DNA of 64,000 bases from Rhodococcus sp. 14-2483-1-2 (GTDB taxonomy: Bacteria; Actinomycetota; Actinomycetes; Mycobacteriales; Mycobacteriaceae), in contig NZ_NPFW01000023.1 in assembly GCF_002259405.1 (NCBI RefSeq), forward strand, positions 1 to 64,000, read 5' to 3'. A program made the position numbers and the translations under genes. The notes beneath the pieces were generated by a model, which worked only from the letters and a program-made list of their open reading frames with translations, had not been told where the DNA came from and ran no database searches. Within the stretch, counting starts at the first letter, position 1. The number at the start of each line of letters is the position of its first letter. Shown one piece after another: positions 33,357 through 41,946 of the stretch.

Positions 33357-34574
33357 CTACGCCGCAGCGGCAGCCACTCGACCCGGCCGGGCTTCCCGGC
33401 GTTCGTACTCGCATCCCGTCTTCAACATTGTGTAGAGCACATTCGTTCGACGCCTGGCCAGACACACCAACGCCGATCGATGGTCTTTGCCTTCTGCTCG
33501 TTTGCGGTCGTAGTACACACGGGACACTGGTTCACGCAGCGAAGCAAACGCCGAAAGATACAGTGCACGTTTGAGTCTGGTGTTTCCTCCACGTTGTCGA
33601 TGCTCACCTCGGATCGATGTCCCCGAGCGATGCGTGCGAGGTGCGACGCCCGCATAGGCAGCGAGGTTGCCGGCGCTGTCGAACCGCTCGACGTCGACGA
33701 TCTCGACCAGGATGGTGGCGGCGATCCGAACGCCGACACCCGGCATCGAGGTCAGGATCGGCCCAGCCGGGTGTTTGTTCAGTTCCGACTCGAATTGCTC
33801 CTCGAGTTCGGCGCGGGCACGACGTACCTCCCTCAGCTGCCGCGCAAGGGTTTTCAGTACGAAGTCCGATTTCTCCGCCCCCGGAACGATCACGGTCTGC
33901 TCAGCAAGCGCAGCGATGATCGAGTCCGCGATCTGGTCCCCGATGCGCGGTGCCGACCGCTTCGCCACCCGCCGCAGTGCCGCTGGGGTTGCTGCGGCGA
34001 AACCGGTCGGGCCCCCGAACTCGGCAAGCAGTGTCAGCGCCACGGGCCGGTACAGGTGTTTGCCAATAGCCCGCTCAAGGGCCGGGTGCACCGAGAGCAG
34101 CACCGACCGGATGCGGCTCGAAAGACGGTTCTCCTCGGTCGCCAAGTCCGAATCGAACCCGGCGAGCATCCTCAGACCTTCGACAATGTCGTCGTTCTGA
34201 GTGACTGGCAGCAGTGTGTCGGGCAGGGTGCGGGCGGCGTCGGCGATGATGAACGCATCGCGGGCATCAGTTTTCGCCTGCCCCGGATACAGCGCCGCTA
34301 TCCGCCGCATTCGCAAGCCAGGCAGGTAGGCGACGTCGATGCCACTGTCTCGGGCTACCGCGATCGGTAGTGCGCCGATGTTGCGGGGCTGATCGACCAC
34401 CATCAACACCGAGCCGTGTGCCGCGAGTTCAGCGAACAATGCGCGGAGCATTGCCTCGTCCTGGGGCAGGTCTCGGCTGAGGACGCGTCGTCCGTCTGCG
34501 GTGAGCGCGATCGCGTGATGGGCGCTCTTGCCGACGTCGATACCGCAGTAGATGTCGTAACGCCTCTTGTCCAT
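33357..34574 (-). CDS. IS110 family transposase, 405 aa
   Basis: This is a DEDD transposase with the RuvC-like N-terminal domain (YCGIDVGKSAHHAIALT) and AKTDARDAFIIAD, and the C-terminal transposase_20 domain with the serine nucleophile region (LTSMPGVGVRIAATILVEI, AAYAGVAPRTHRSGTSIRG). IS110 transposases are directed by a bridge RNA from the element's non-coding end. The frame is intact, so the element may be active. It is inserted between a membrane gene and the ParB-like operon. Confidence 0.93.
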   Translation of the reverse strand: MDKRRYDIYCGIDVGKSAHHAIALTADGRRVLSRDLPQDEAMLRALFAELAAHGSVLMVVDQPRNIGALPIAVARDSGIDVAYLPGLRMRRIAALYPGQAKTDARDAFIIADAARTLPDTLLPVTQNDDIVEGLRMLAGFDSDLATEENRLSSRIRSVLLSVHPALERAIGKHLYRPVALTLLAEFGGPTGFAAATPAALRRVAKRSAPRIGDQIADSIIAALAEQTVIVPGAEKSDFVLKTLARQLREVRRARAELEEQFESELNKHPAGPILTSMPGVGVRIAATILVEIVDVERFDSAGNLAAYAGVAPRTHRSGTSIRGEHRQRGGNTRLKRALYLSAFASLREPVSRVYYDRKRAEGKDHRSALVCLARRRTNVLYTMLKTGCEYERREARPGRVAAAAA

Positions 34575-34800
34575 TCACCCTCCGCATCAACATGTTTCGC
34601 GGCGGTCGTGGCATCGGTTCCCGGCACTCACGTTATGCAGGCCGTTCTCCCTCAATCGGCCACGCCTCTATCAGCGGTGATCCGACGCCCTCTGCTCCGG
34701 CGGCAACACTCGAGTAGACGTGCGTTCCGTCCGGGCTGCCGGAGCCATACCGGAGCAGACGACCCACCCCCGCAGGTCACGAGGGTGGAAAGAAGATAAC
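34575..34800 (-). mobile_element. Non-coding end of IS110, candidate bridge RNA region
   Basis: About 225 bases upstream of the transposase start contain no gene. They include an inverted repeat CTGCTCCGG (34692-34700) / CCGGAGCAG (34750-34758). In the IS110 group the bridge RNA comes from the non-coding DNA on the 5' side of the transposase gene, so this is the place to look. Exact ends were not determined. Confidence 0.4.
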
Positions 34801-34850
34801 GGGGCTGCCGCAGGCCCCCTCGACCCGGGCCGGGGACGAGGCCACCGGTG

Positions 34851-36560
34851 CTAGTCGGTGACGCTCTCCTCGCTGAGCGCGTCGTATGCCTGTTCCGGTG
34901 TCATCGTCCCGGCTGCGACCTGCTCGACCGGAGTCAGCTCGTAGCCCTGCTCGGCCAACAGTCCCAGGTAGTTGTCCTGGTTGGAGCCTCCCACTCGCTT
35001 CCACCAGTCCTTACCAGTCCCGCTCATCCGCGCTTCGTAGGCGGCGAGGATCTGCGCGAGCGCGATCACCTGCGCGCGTGAGTCGCTCGCCTTGTCGATC
35101 ACCGGTGCCAGCGCATCACGTGCGGCCCGCTCCTTCCAGTCGCCGTAAAGGGTGGTCGTCGGCTCGGCCACGGTCACTCCGAGCAGCTCCGCGAGGTACT
35201 GCGACGCCTTGTTCTGGGTGAGCAGTCCCGGCTCGTCGACCAGGGTGTCCGTGATCCACTTCGCGGCCCCCTTCGGCAGGGTCTTGCGAGTGAGGAACTT
35301 CGACACGAACTCCTTGCGGACCACGGTCGCGGCGAGCGATGCGACGTTGAGCGCCTTGGTCCGTCGACGGGCTGCCCGCTCTGCTTCCTTCGCTGCTGCC
35401 TCGGCGGCGAGCCGCTTTTGCTCGGCCGCCCGAGCGACTGCCTCGGCGTCGGCGGGGTCGACATCGGCGGCGGGTTCGGCCAGCGCGGCTGCGAGGATCG
35501 GCCCCGGCTTCACACCGGCGCCGTCGGGGTCGGCGGTGAAGTACTCCGGCACCCACACCTCGGCGGCGGTGATGTCCTTGTGGTGGTGCAGCCCCTCATC
35601 GGGTGTCGCTTCCGGGTCGCCCTCGGTGTCCCAGTCGATGCTGTCCTCCTCGATCACTGCGCCTGTCGCGGTGAGGGTGAACTGGTCTTCCTTCGACAGC
35701 CACACCGCCCAGTGCCCCGCTGCGGCCTCGATCACGGCGTCGGTCACGGCGTCACCGTCGACGGTGACCAGATCGTCTGCACGCAGGTACGGGCCGCCGT
35801 AGGCCGGTTCTTGCTCGAGGATGGTCAGCCCTCGCTCGACATACGGTGCGCCTGCTGCGGCGCGGGCCTTGCGGACGGCACGGTCCTCGAGGAGCCGCTG
35901 CGCGGTCCACCGGAAGTCGTACCGCGCAACTCCCAGTAGCTTCTCGACGGCGGCGGTGTCGCCCTCTGCGTCGAACACGGCCACGATCGCGGCCTGATCG
36001 AGGGTGAGCTGCCCCGCGTCGAGGGCACCGATCGCCGTCTGCGAGCGGCCCGCTGCCCCTGCCGCTTTGACGGTCTCACGCTTGACCTGGACGGCCCTGG
36101 CGATCTTGGGCACCGACAGACCGAGTTCGAGCATGTCGGTCACTGCCTTCGCCCGCTGACCTTCGGTGAGGCCGATTCTGCGGTCGTTGGCGACGACCTG
36201 CTGGGTGAGGCGTTCGATCTCCCGGTCCTTGGCCTTGCTGGCGGCGGTCCTGATCAGCACCGGCACGCTCTCGACCCCGGCTTCGATCGCGGCGAGGGTC
36301 CGCTGCTGGCCGTCGATGACGGTCACGGTCTCGCCGTCGCGGACTGCGGAGATCGTTTGCAGCACTCCGTGTTCGATGATGGAGGCAACCAGGTTTCGGA
36401 ATGCCGGTGATTCGGTGTCGACCTCGTTGCGGACGTTCGGCCCGACCTCGAGGGCGGTGGGGTGCAGGCGGGCGAACTCCTCGCCCGCCCCCACGACCGG
36501 CGTGGTGCCGGTCGTGGGGGCTTGTGTTGCGGCGGTGGTGGTTTCGATGCTCGCGGTCAT
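34851..36560 (-). CDS. ParB-like nuclease/partition-domain protein, 569 aa
   Basis: The N-terminal 100 residues form a ParB/sulfiredoxin-type domain (LEVGPNVRNEVD, then VIDGQQRTLAAIEAG). A helix-turn-helix-like region follows (RRIGLTEGQRAKAVTDML, VPKIARAVQVKRETVKAA), as in ParB. The C-terminal half is long, acidic in places and Ala-rich with a coiled coil (about 370-400), and unrecognised. Such large ParB-like proteins are common on actinobacterial plasmids and may act in partition or gene control. The upstream small gene at 36948 is in the same operon. No ParA is in the window. Confidence 0.8.
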   Translation of the reverse strand: MTASIETTTAATQAPTTGTTPVVGAGEEFARLHPTALEVGPNVRNEVDTESPAFRNLVASIIEHGVLQTISAVRDGETVTVIDGQQRTLAAIEAGVESVPVLIRTAASKAKDREIERLTQQVVANDRRIGLTEGQRAKAVTDMLELGLSVPKIARAVQVKRETVKAAGAAGRSQTAIGALDAGQLTLDQAAIVAVFDAEGDTAAVEKLLGVARYDFRWTAQRLLEDRAVRKARAAAGAPYVERGLTILEQEPAYGGPYLRADDLVTVDGDAVTDAVIEAAAGHWAVWLSKEDQFTLTATGAVIEEDSIDWDTEGDPEATPDEGLHHHKDITAAEVWVPEYFTADPDGAGVKPGPILAAALAEPAADVDPADAEAVARAAEQKRLAAEAAAKEAERAARRRTKALNVASLAATVVRKEFVSKFLTRKTLPKGAAKWITDTLVDEPGLLTQNKASQYLAELLGVTVAEPTTTLYGDWKERAARDALAPVIDKASDSRAQVIALAQILAAYEARMSGTGKDWWKRVGGSNQDNYLGLLAEQGYELTPVEQVAAGTMTPEQAYDALSEESVTD

Positions 36561-36660
36561 GGTGGTGTCTCTCCCTGGTAGATTCTTCGGTTGGAGACAC
36601 CGGGCAGGTAGGCACTGTCCGGTGTTTTCTTGTTTTCCGGGGCCGGTCTGGCCTCGGGGG

Positions 36661-36948
36661 TTACTGCTGAGCGGTGGCTACCTGGTGGTGGCCTGCGAGC
36701 CGTGCAGCGTGGATTTCGGCCTCGCTGGCTCCGTTGTCGCGGGCGATGCAGGCCCAGAACGCGGCCCGCTCGAGGTGCGCATCGACGGTGGTCGAGTTCG
36801 CGTCCGCAGCAGCTCGGTTGACCTGCTCGGTGTAGGCGGTGACCTGTGCGAGTGCGTGGGTCTTGACCTGCTCCGGGACCTGGCCGATTGCGGTCATGAT
36901 CGCGGTGCGCAGTCCCACCGTCCTCGGTCCTGTGATGGTGTCGTGCAT
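36661..36948 (-). CDS. Small protein upstream of the ParB-like gene, 95 aa
   Basis: This helical, Ala-rich protein (MHDTITGPRTVGLRTAIMTA, then HLERAAFWACIARDNGASEA) is unrecognised. The ATG at 36948 is the first gene after long repeat copy A and about 100 bases before the ParB-like gene, so the two probably form an operon expressed from the repeat. Confidence 0.6.
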   Translation of the reverse strand: MHDTITGPRTVGLRTAIMTAIGQVPEQVKTHALAQVTAYTEQVNRAAADANSTTVDAHLERAAFWACIARDNGASEAEIHAARLAGHHQVATAQQ

Positions 36949-37002
36949 GTCGCTACTTCCCTTCCTCAACTGGTGGCCTGGCCCTTTGCCCTGCCACGTT
37001 TT

Positions 37003-37400
37003 TTCGCCGTTTCTGGCGTGAGGAGAGAAGTCAGCGCACGGGGACGACGGGGCAACCCCTCGTCTCGGACAGTTTTCGTGGGAGCGCAGCGACTGCTCTA
37101 CGAAAAGTGTTCGGAGCCTTGGCCGTAGCGCAGCGGAGCGAGGGGTTGAGGCGGCGGTCACGGGTGATGGATGCTCGCCGGTAGCCAGAACCGCTGTGAA
37201 AAAACGTCTTTGCTCTTCCACGGTGCGGAGCGCAGCGGAGCTCCATTCAGGGGACGCCCGCAGGGTGGCCGGCACCGCCGGCAGGCGGAATGCGAGACCG
37301 CGCGTCGACGCCGGCGGCGTAGCCACCTCCCACCTGCGGAAGTCGGCAGGGTGATTGTGCGGGAGCGACGGATCTCGACCCCGCTCGGTGTCACGGCAGT
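37003..37400. repeat. Long regulatory repeat, copy A
   Basis: This stretch of about 400 bases aligns over most of its length with copy C (46391-46790) and in parts with copy B (40245-40510). Shared blocks include CGCCG..TCTGGCGTGAGGAGAG, a TTTTCGT...ACGAAAA dyad (37073-37079 / 37100-37106), GAGCGCAGCGGAG words and GACGCCCGCAGGGTGGCCGG. It lies directly upstream of a minus-strand backbone operon. Confidence 0.75.
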
Positions 37401-37456
37401 CGGTCTGTTCTGCTTATGCTCGGCTGGTTTTCGCGCGTTGACGGAGGGTGCATTCG

Positions 37457-38221
37457 ATGGTGAAACGACATGCTCGGGAACTATCGGCTGCATTCCAGGA
37501 TGGGTTCTGGCCGTCTATCGAATGTCCGGAGTGCCAGAGCGGGGTGTTGGCTGTTCCGAAAAAGGTGGACAAGCCTGCCGAGGACGATATTTCACTCAAG
37601 TACCGCTGGGAACTGCGCTCCTATGATGACGATATGGACATCACGGGGGTGTTCACCGTTCATTTAAGGTGTACTCGGGCGAGTTGCGCGGCCGTGGTCG
37701 CTGTGTTCGGGGAGATGTTTGTCGACGTCAATGAAAACTACGTTCCTTGGGACGATTCTCGGCAGCTCGAGTCGTTCTACCGGGTACGCAACTTCTATCC
37801 CCCCGTTCTGGTCGCGGAGTGCACGGACGCCGTTCCGGACGAGGTGGTTCAGCAATTGCGTCGGGTCGGGGCTTTGGTCTGGATGGATGCACCCGCTGCA
37901 ATGACAGCCGTGCGAAGCGCAGTAGAAGCCTTGATGACCGCGCAAGGAGTGTCTGCGACGACGCGCAGCGGTAAGTTTCGGAGCCTCGACGATCGGCTCG
38001 ACGAGTTCGCCGGAGCCGAGCCGGGTTTGGAGCTTTTTTTGCGGGCGGCGAAGTGGGTCGGCAATGAAGGGACGCACGTTGCATCGACGGTGACGGCGAC
38101 CGATGTTCTGGACATGGTCGAGTACGTCGAGATCGCTCTCAGTGCACTGTATGCACCTGACCATGCTGCTGCTGTCGCCCGGGCTGGCCGCATTCTTGCG
38201 GCGAAACGCCTGGTGCCGTAG
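37457..38221 (+). CDS. DUF4145 (HEPN-like) protein with N-terminal zinc knuckle, 254 aa
   Basis: The N-terminal part has CPECQ and CTRASC, a probable zinc ribbon. The C-terminal part matches DUF4145: MTAVRSAVEALMTAQGVSAT, a helical middle with LDDRLDEFAG, and AAKWVGNEGTHVAS. DUF4145 is a HEPN-related domain often seen in restriction and defence proteins. The ATG at 37457 follows GGAGGGT; a GTG at 37448 is a slightly longer option. It is transcribed away from repeat copy A. Confidence 0.75.
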   Translation: MVKRHARELSAAFQDGFWPSIECPECQSGVLAVPKKVDKPAEDDISLKYRWELRSYDDDMDITGVFTVHLRCTRASCAAVVAVFGEMFVDVNENYVPWDDSRQLESFYRVRNFYPPVLVAECTDAVPDEVVQQLRRVGALVWMDAPAAMTAVRSAVEALMTAQGVSATTRSGKFRSLDDRLDEFAGAEPGLELFLRAAKWVGNEGTHVASTVTATDVLDMVEYVEIALSALYAPDHAAAVARAGRILAAKRLVP

Positions 38222-38354
38222 CCGGATGTCGGCGGCCATCGTCGACTATTCGTCCGCGGCTCGGGCTCGCCAGTTCTGACAGTGCGATCGCGCGGGCAGC
38301 TTGTTCGGCGATTTCGGCGGGTAGTGGGGGTCCGTCGATGGTTCGGATTCGCAT
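38139..38354 (-). CDS. Possible small protein, 71 aa
   Basis: The frame begins MRIRTIDGPPLPAEIAEQAA and looks natural for the first 40 residues, but the end overlaps the convergent DUF4145 gene by 83 bases and becomes Gln/His-rich. A GTTGCGCTGCAAC dyad lies about 45 bases upstream of the start. Uncertain. Confidence 0.3.
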   Translation of the reverse strand: MRIRTIDGPPLPAEIAEQAARAIALSELASPSRGRIVDDGRRHPATAPGVSPQECGQPGRQQQHGQVHTVH

Positions 38355-38396
38355 AGTCGTCGATTGTGTCGTGGGGTACCGACAGGTTCTGTTGCA

Positions 38397-38409
38397 GTTG
38401 CGCTGCAAC
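38397..38409. promoter_or_regulatory. GTTGCGCTGCAAC dyad, copy 3
   Basis: A one-base variant of the dyads at 418 and 30741. An additional half-site GTTGCAG precedes it at 38391. It could serve the small minus gene at 38354 or mark a partition site. Confidence 0.35.
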
Positions 38410-38571
38410 GTTTTACGGACGTTCCCGCAGCATCTCGCCGTCTCGGATCTCGTGCTGGTGGGTTTCTGCAGGACGGAAGCCACATCGGAGTTTCGGTTCG
38501 GTGGCCGCCCGCGGGGTGTCGCCCTTCCGCGCGGTCGAGGCGTCACTGCTCGGCGTCCGCGATATGACGAA

Positions 38572-38600
38572 GGCCCGCTCCCTGGTGGGGGCGGGCCATG
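38572..38600 (-). terminator. Hairpin after the small-protein operon
   Basis: GGCCCGC and GCGGGCC flank a short loop just downstream of the last small gene (ends 38618) on the minus strand. No T tract. Confidence 0.5.
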
Positions 38601-38617
38601 TCGGGTTCGTGAGTTGG

Positions 38618-38779
38618 TCAGTCTTTGGGGGGTTTGGTGTCTTTGCCGGCGGCGACGTCGCGGATCCAGTCGGGGACGTCGACGTTGTCGTATTCGGCGG
38701 TTTCGACGTAGGCGCGGGCGGCCGCTGCTGCCACGCGGGGGCGTGGTCGCCGGGTGGGTCGGCGTTCGGTGGTGGTCAT
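38618..38779 (-). CDS. Small hypothetical protein, 53 aa
   Basis: A very short gene: basic N-terminus (TTTERRPTRRPRPR), Ala-rich helix, then YVETAEYDNVDVPDWIRDVA and a Lys/Pro-rich tail. The ATG at 38779 overlaps the preceding stop (ATGA), strong evidence for real coupled translation. It is the last gene of the operon from 40192. Unrecognised. Confidence 0.6.
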   Translation of the reverse strand: MTTTERRPTRRPRPRVAAAAARAYVETAEYDNVDVPDWIRDVAAGKDTKPPKD

Positions 38780-39108
38780 CGCGGGTCCTCCGTGGTGTCG
38801 GTCTGAGGTTCAGTGTCCTCGGTGTCGGGGTCTTGCGCCAGTGCTCGGCGCATGGCGTGTTCGCTGACGGTGCGGATGACGTCTCGTTCGGTGGGGGTGA
38901 TGAGTTTGGATTTGCTGACGGTGCTGTACATCGTCCAGCCAAGTTCGGCGGCGGCGTCGTCGTCGCTGGTGGTGAGCTCGAGGCACCAGCTGATGCGCTG
39001 CCAGGCTTGAGCTCGGTTCTCGCTGCTGGTGCGTTGGCGCAGGGTGGCGGTGACGCCGATGGTGGCGAGGATGCCGACGATGAGGGTGACCCATGCTTGT
39101 GCGGGCAC
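38776..39108 (-). CDS. Small hypothetical protein with N-terminal membrane segment, 110 aa
   Basis: The GTG at 39108 follows AGGAAAGG and starts VPAQAWVTLIVGILATIGVT, a single membrane anchor. The soluble part (ENRAQAWQRISWCLELTTSD, then KLITPTERDVIRTVSEHAMR) is helical and ends in an acidic tail. The upstream open frame is Thr/Pro-rich and not used. It is in the operon behind repeat copy B. Confidence 0.65.
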   Translation of the reverse strand: MPAQAWVTLIVGILATIGVTATLRQRTSSENRAQAWQRISWCLELTTSDDDAAAELGWTMYSTVSKSKLITPTERDVIRTVSEHAMRRALAQDPDTEDTEPQTDTTEDPR

Positions 39109-39142
39109 GTGGGTGGTTCCTTTCCTGGGGGTTGCGGTCGGC

Positions 39143-39448
39143 TCACATGTAGAGCAGGTGTGGTGGTGCGGTGCCGTCGAAGCGTTCGAGGCTGTCGAGG
39201 ACGCCGTTGTAGTTGGCGGGTCGGCAGCGGCCGAGGCCGACGATGAGGGCGCAGGTGCCGTCGAGGGTGACGAGGTAGGACGGTGCACAGCCGTTGTCGG
39301 GTGAGGTGTGCTCGGCGGCATCGAGGAGGGCGTAGCGGACGGCGTCTGCGGCGGCTCTCTTGGCGTCGTCGAGGGTGGTTTCGGCTCCGCTGTCGGTGAG
39401 GAGCTCGGGACTGTTCTCGGGGCGGGTAGTGACGGTCCAGGTGATCAT
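39143..39448 (-). CDS. Small hypothetical protein, 101 aa
   Basis: A compact alpha/beta protein (MITWTVTTRPENSPELLTDS, then TTLDDAKRAAADAVRYALLD, APSYLVTLDGTCALIVGLG). No signal or membrane segment. It is likely cytoplasmic and in the same operon as its neighbours; no known motif was found. Confidence 0.65.
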   Translation of the reverse strand: MITWTVTTRPENSPELLTDSGAETTLDDAKRAAADAVRYALLDAAEHTSPDNGCAPSYLVTLDGTCALIVGLGRCRPANYNGVLDSLERFDGTAPPHLLYM

Positions 39449-39628
39449 CGGCGGTGGCTTCCCTTTCTGAACTCAAAGCGGGTGGCTGCTTGCTGCTCAG
39501 CGTCGCACGGGGAGCGCAGCGAGTCGTGCGACGCGAACCCGGATTTCGGTGGTCTGTGGAGCGGGGTCGGGGCCTGTGGATGAACGCGCTCGACCCCGCG
39601 GGTGCGGGGCCGAGCTGTGTTATTGCGG

Positions 39629-40192
39629 TCAGTCGTCGAACGAGTCGAGGATTTTGGACGGATCGCGGCGGTAGCGGCCTCCGTCGAGGAAGACGCCGAC
39701 TGCGGCACGGTGGACGCGGCGGAACTCGTCCATGAGGGTGTCGTAGCCGACGCGGTCGGTGACGCGCCAGGTGATCGGCCCCATGTGCAGGTCCACCCAG
39801 TGCACGGTGCGGCGTTGCTCGGGGATGTAGCGGGCGCCGGGGATCACCGTGTGTTCGGGGCCGCCGAGCCAGAGGATCGAGATTGCGGGTGCGCCGAACT
39901 CTGCGCCTGGCTGCTGCGGGTACGGGGCGCGTCCGTCGGCTCCGGCGAGGGCCGATCGGACGGTGGCGAATCCGGCGATGACGTCGCAGACCGCTTCGGC
40001 GCTGCGGAAGGTCATCATGAGGTGCCCGAACGCGACGACCATTTGCGCGTGCTCGGTGCCTGCGGCGGTGATGCTGATGGTCGCGTTCTGGGGTCCGGTG
40101 ATGATGACCGTGGTGTGGGTGACGATGGCGGGGGTCTGGGCGTTTCCTGCTGCGGTGCTCGTGCGTGCGGGGCGGGTGGTGTTCTTCGGCAT
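39629..40192 (-). CDS. Hypothetical protein, 187 aa
   Basis: The ATG at 40192 is preferred over an upstream frame starting at 40291 that runs into repeat copy B. The protein starts MPKNTTRPARTSTAAGNAQT and continues with a beta-rich stretch (HTTVIITGPQNATISITAAG) and FGHLMMTFRSAEAVCDVIAG, ISILWLGGPEHTVIPGARYI and HWVDLHMGPITWRVTD. It is unrecognised, but similar proteins are common on actinobacterial plasmids in my judgement. It is the first gene of the operon behind repeat copy B. Confidence 0.6.
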   Translation of the reverse strand: MPKNTTRPARTSTAAGNAQTPAIVTHTTVIITGPQNATISITAAGTEHAQMVVAFGHLMMTFRSAEAVCDVIAGFATVRSALAGADGRAPYPQQPGAEFGAPAISILWLGGPEHTVIPGARYIPEQRRTVHWVDLHMGPITWRVTDRVGYDTLMDEFRRVHRAAVGVFLDGGRYRRDPSKILDSFDD

Positions 40193-40244
40193 GTCGGGTC
40201 TCCTTCGCTGGCGCGGACCGGCTCCCCCGGCCCTTCGCTCGTGC

Positions 40245-40510
40245 CAATTTCTTTCGCCGTCATCTGGCTTGGGGAGAGAAGGCGGCGGCATGGAACGGTG
40301 TCCTGCCCCTGGGACGGAAAGTTTTCAGCCGCAGGCGCTTTGAAAAGTTTCTGGAGCCCGAAGGGCCGGAGCATCGCGGAGTCAGGGGTGGGTAAGACGG
40401 GCCAGGGTGACGCATGCTCGGAGAGAGCCAGATGTGCGAAAGAGATTGCTCTTTTCACAGGACGGAGCGCAGCGGAGTTCGATTCGGTGGACACCGCAGG
40501 TGGCCTGATC
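40245..40510. repeat. Long regulatory repeat, copy B
   Basis: This copy is shorter and more diverged than A and C. Shared blocks are CTTTCGCCGTCATCTGGC, the dyad TTTTCA (40322-40327) / TGAAAA (40341-40346), a CCAGATGTGCG-type block and GGAGCGCAGCGGAGTTCG. The dyad keeps its pairing although the bases differ from A and C. It lies directly upstream of the minus-strand operon starting at 40192. Confidence 0.65.
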
Positions 40511-40552
40511 CGCCGGCCGGAACATTTCGGCCGGCGGACCCTCCCGGTGCAC

Positions 40553-40852
40553 CTATGCGGCTTCCCCGGTCCCGGTGTCCTCGCCGTCGTTCGACTCGGC
40601 GGCGGCGGGATAGAGGGCGTCGGCCAGCTCGTGGACGGCGGTCAGTACCGCTTTCGCAGTGGCGGTGACCTGCTCGAGGTCTCCTGCTGCCCATCCAGCG
40701 ATGTAGCCGACGCTGTAGGCGCTGGTGTCGAGTCCGAGCATCCCGGCCAGGACATAGGCGACGGATTCGGCTTCGACCTCCATCCGGCCGCGGTGCAGGT
40801 CCTTTCGGGCTTCGGGGCCGATGAGGTCGGGTGCGTGCATGATCGCGTGCGC
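40553..40852 (-). pseudogene. ArdC-like antirestriction protein, 3' fragment
   Basis: This is the C-terminal part of the gene whose start lies at 46334. It resumes at AHAIMHAPDLIGPEARKDLH, completing the HExxH zinc motif (HEL|AH), and continues with the third-ligand region MEVEAESVAYVLAGMLGLD. The gene was cut between the Leu and Ala codons by the element at 40853-45707. A chimeric frame (126 aa from 40933) reads in from the element. Confidence 0.8.
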
Positions 40853-40994
40853 TGCCTCTTTTCTGCACCAACGGCCGACGAACAAGAATTCCTGAACCCA
40901 ACATTGACAGGAAAATGACCGCAAGTCGGTCACATAGACCCACCTGGATGCGCCTTCAAGCGCTCAGTGGCCTAAGTATATTTCGACTTAAATC

Positions 40995-41792
40995 TTAGAA
41001 AGTAGACGATTCTATACGTTCCGAACCGCATAAGTTGCACCGAGATTTGGAATAGACTTGGCCAGAGCTTTGCGAGGCGTCGTGCGCAATTTTATCAATA
41101 ATGACTTTTTGCCACGCGTCAGTTGAATTCACTTGCGAACCATGAGAGCCGCGAGTGGAATGCGTACAATTCTGCATTAAATTGGGCATTGTTTTTATTA
41201 CCCTCCATACCGAGTCCGTCACTATCAACTCACCCGGCTTCGCCTGCTGCGAGGCTTTTGCAGCGTAGTTGACCGGATTGCCCGCCCAGACTGGCTGTTG
41301 CTGACTCCGCTCCTCCGGTGTGCCCACGTTCTTAACCAGCACGTGCCCCGAGGAGAGCCCCACCTTGTATCCCGTATTCGCGGCATTGGCCCATCTCTTG
41401 GTCAGTCTCGGCACCAGAGTATTCTCGCTAAACGATTTAACCATCATTCCCGAGCACAGTGCACGCGCGTAGCGCTTCGGACCCCAAAATATTCCGAGCA
41501 CCCCGTCGCCTTGGACTTGCACGTAGTCAACATCAAAACCGTCCATGATTTGAGTGACACTTCCGCTTGCCGCACTGTAGATCGCAGCCATATCTTCTGT
41601 ATTTTTTCCTAAATTTAATTGTGTTGAGTTTTTTAAGTCGGCGAAAATCGCTACAACATCGTCTAACCTATACCAGGTTTCCTCCGCAGCGTCTGGCAAG
41701 GCATCCGCGTCAAGCTCGCCAGGTCTAGCCCTCATAACGGATGGTCTTTTATTTAACACGCCGTTCGCTTGGGATGAGACCTCCTCGAGCAT
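40995..41792 (-). CDS. Class III nucleotide cyclase domain protein, 265 aa
   Basis: A class III cyclase homology domain is visible: DDVVAIFADLKNSTQLNLGK with the first metal Asp (FADLKNST), then VDYVQVQGDGVLGIFWG with the second (GDG). VGLSSGHVLVKNVG and VNYAAKASQQAKPGELIVT complete the fold. The C-terminus ends CNLCGSERIESSTF, a possible zinc knuckle. The gene is markedly AT-richer than its surroundings, hence recent import. Small cyclases of this type occur in Pycsar anti-phage systems (cCMP/cUMP), but no Pycsar effector lies next to it. The nucleotide specificity cannot be read by eye. Confidence 0.75.
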   Translation of the reverse strand: MLEEVSSQANGVLNKRPSVMRARPGELDADALPDAAEETWYRLDDVVAIFADLKNSTQLNLGKNTEDMAAIYSAASGSVTQIMDGFDVDYVQVQGDGVLGIFWGPKRYARALCSGMMVKSFSENTLVPRLTKRWANAANTGYKVGLSSGHVLVKNVGTPEERSQQQPVWAGNPVNYAAKASQQAKPGELIVTDSVWRVIKTMPNLMQNCTHSTRGSHGSQVNSTDAWQKVIIDKIAHDASQSSGQVYSKSRCNLCGSERIESSTF

Positions 41793-41946
41793 CCGAAAAA
41801 TCTTGTCTTGTTTAATTTCTTTCCTCTTCCACTTTATGTACGGTGCATGTGAGCCACTCTTTCCTAGCGGATACTATTTCACAAAGTCGTCAGCTATCCG
41901 GGTGGCACCGCTAGTCCCAAGATGTGCGGAGATGGTGGCGCGCGCT

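Noticed and set aside
38139..40247. 702-codon open frame on the minus strand
   Set aside because: It is Arg/His/Pro-rich and overlaps four better genes on the same strand in other frames; a high-GC shadow.
40995..41792. Calling the cyclase a full Pycsar system
   Set aside because: No effector of the known kinds (TIR or transmembrane) lies next to it, and the nucleotide specificity cannot be read from the sequence.
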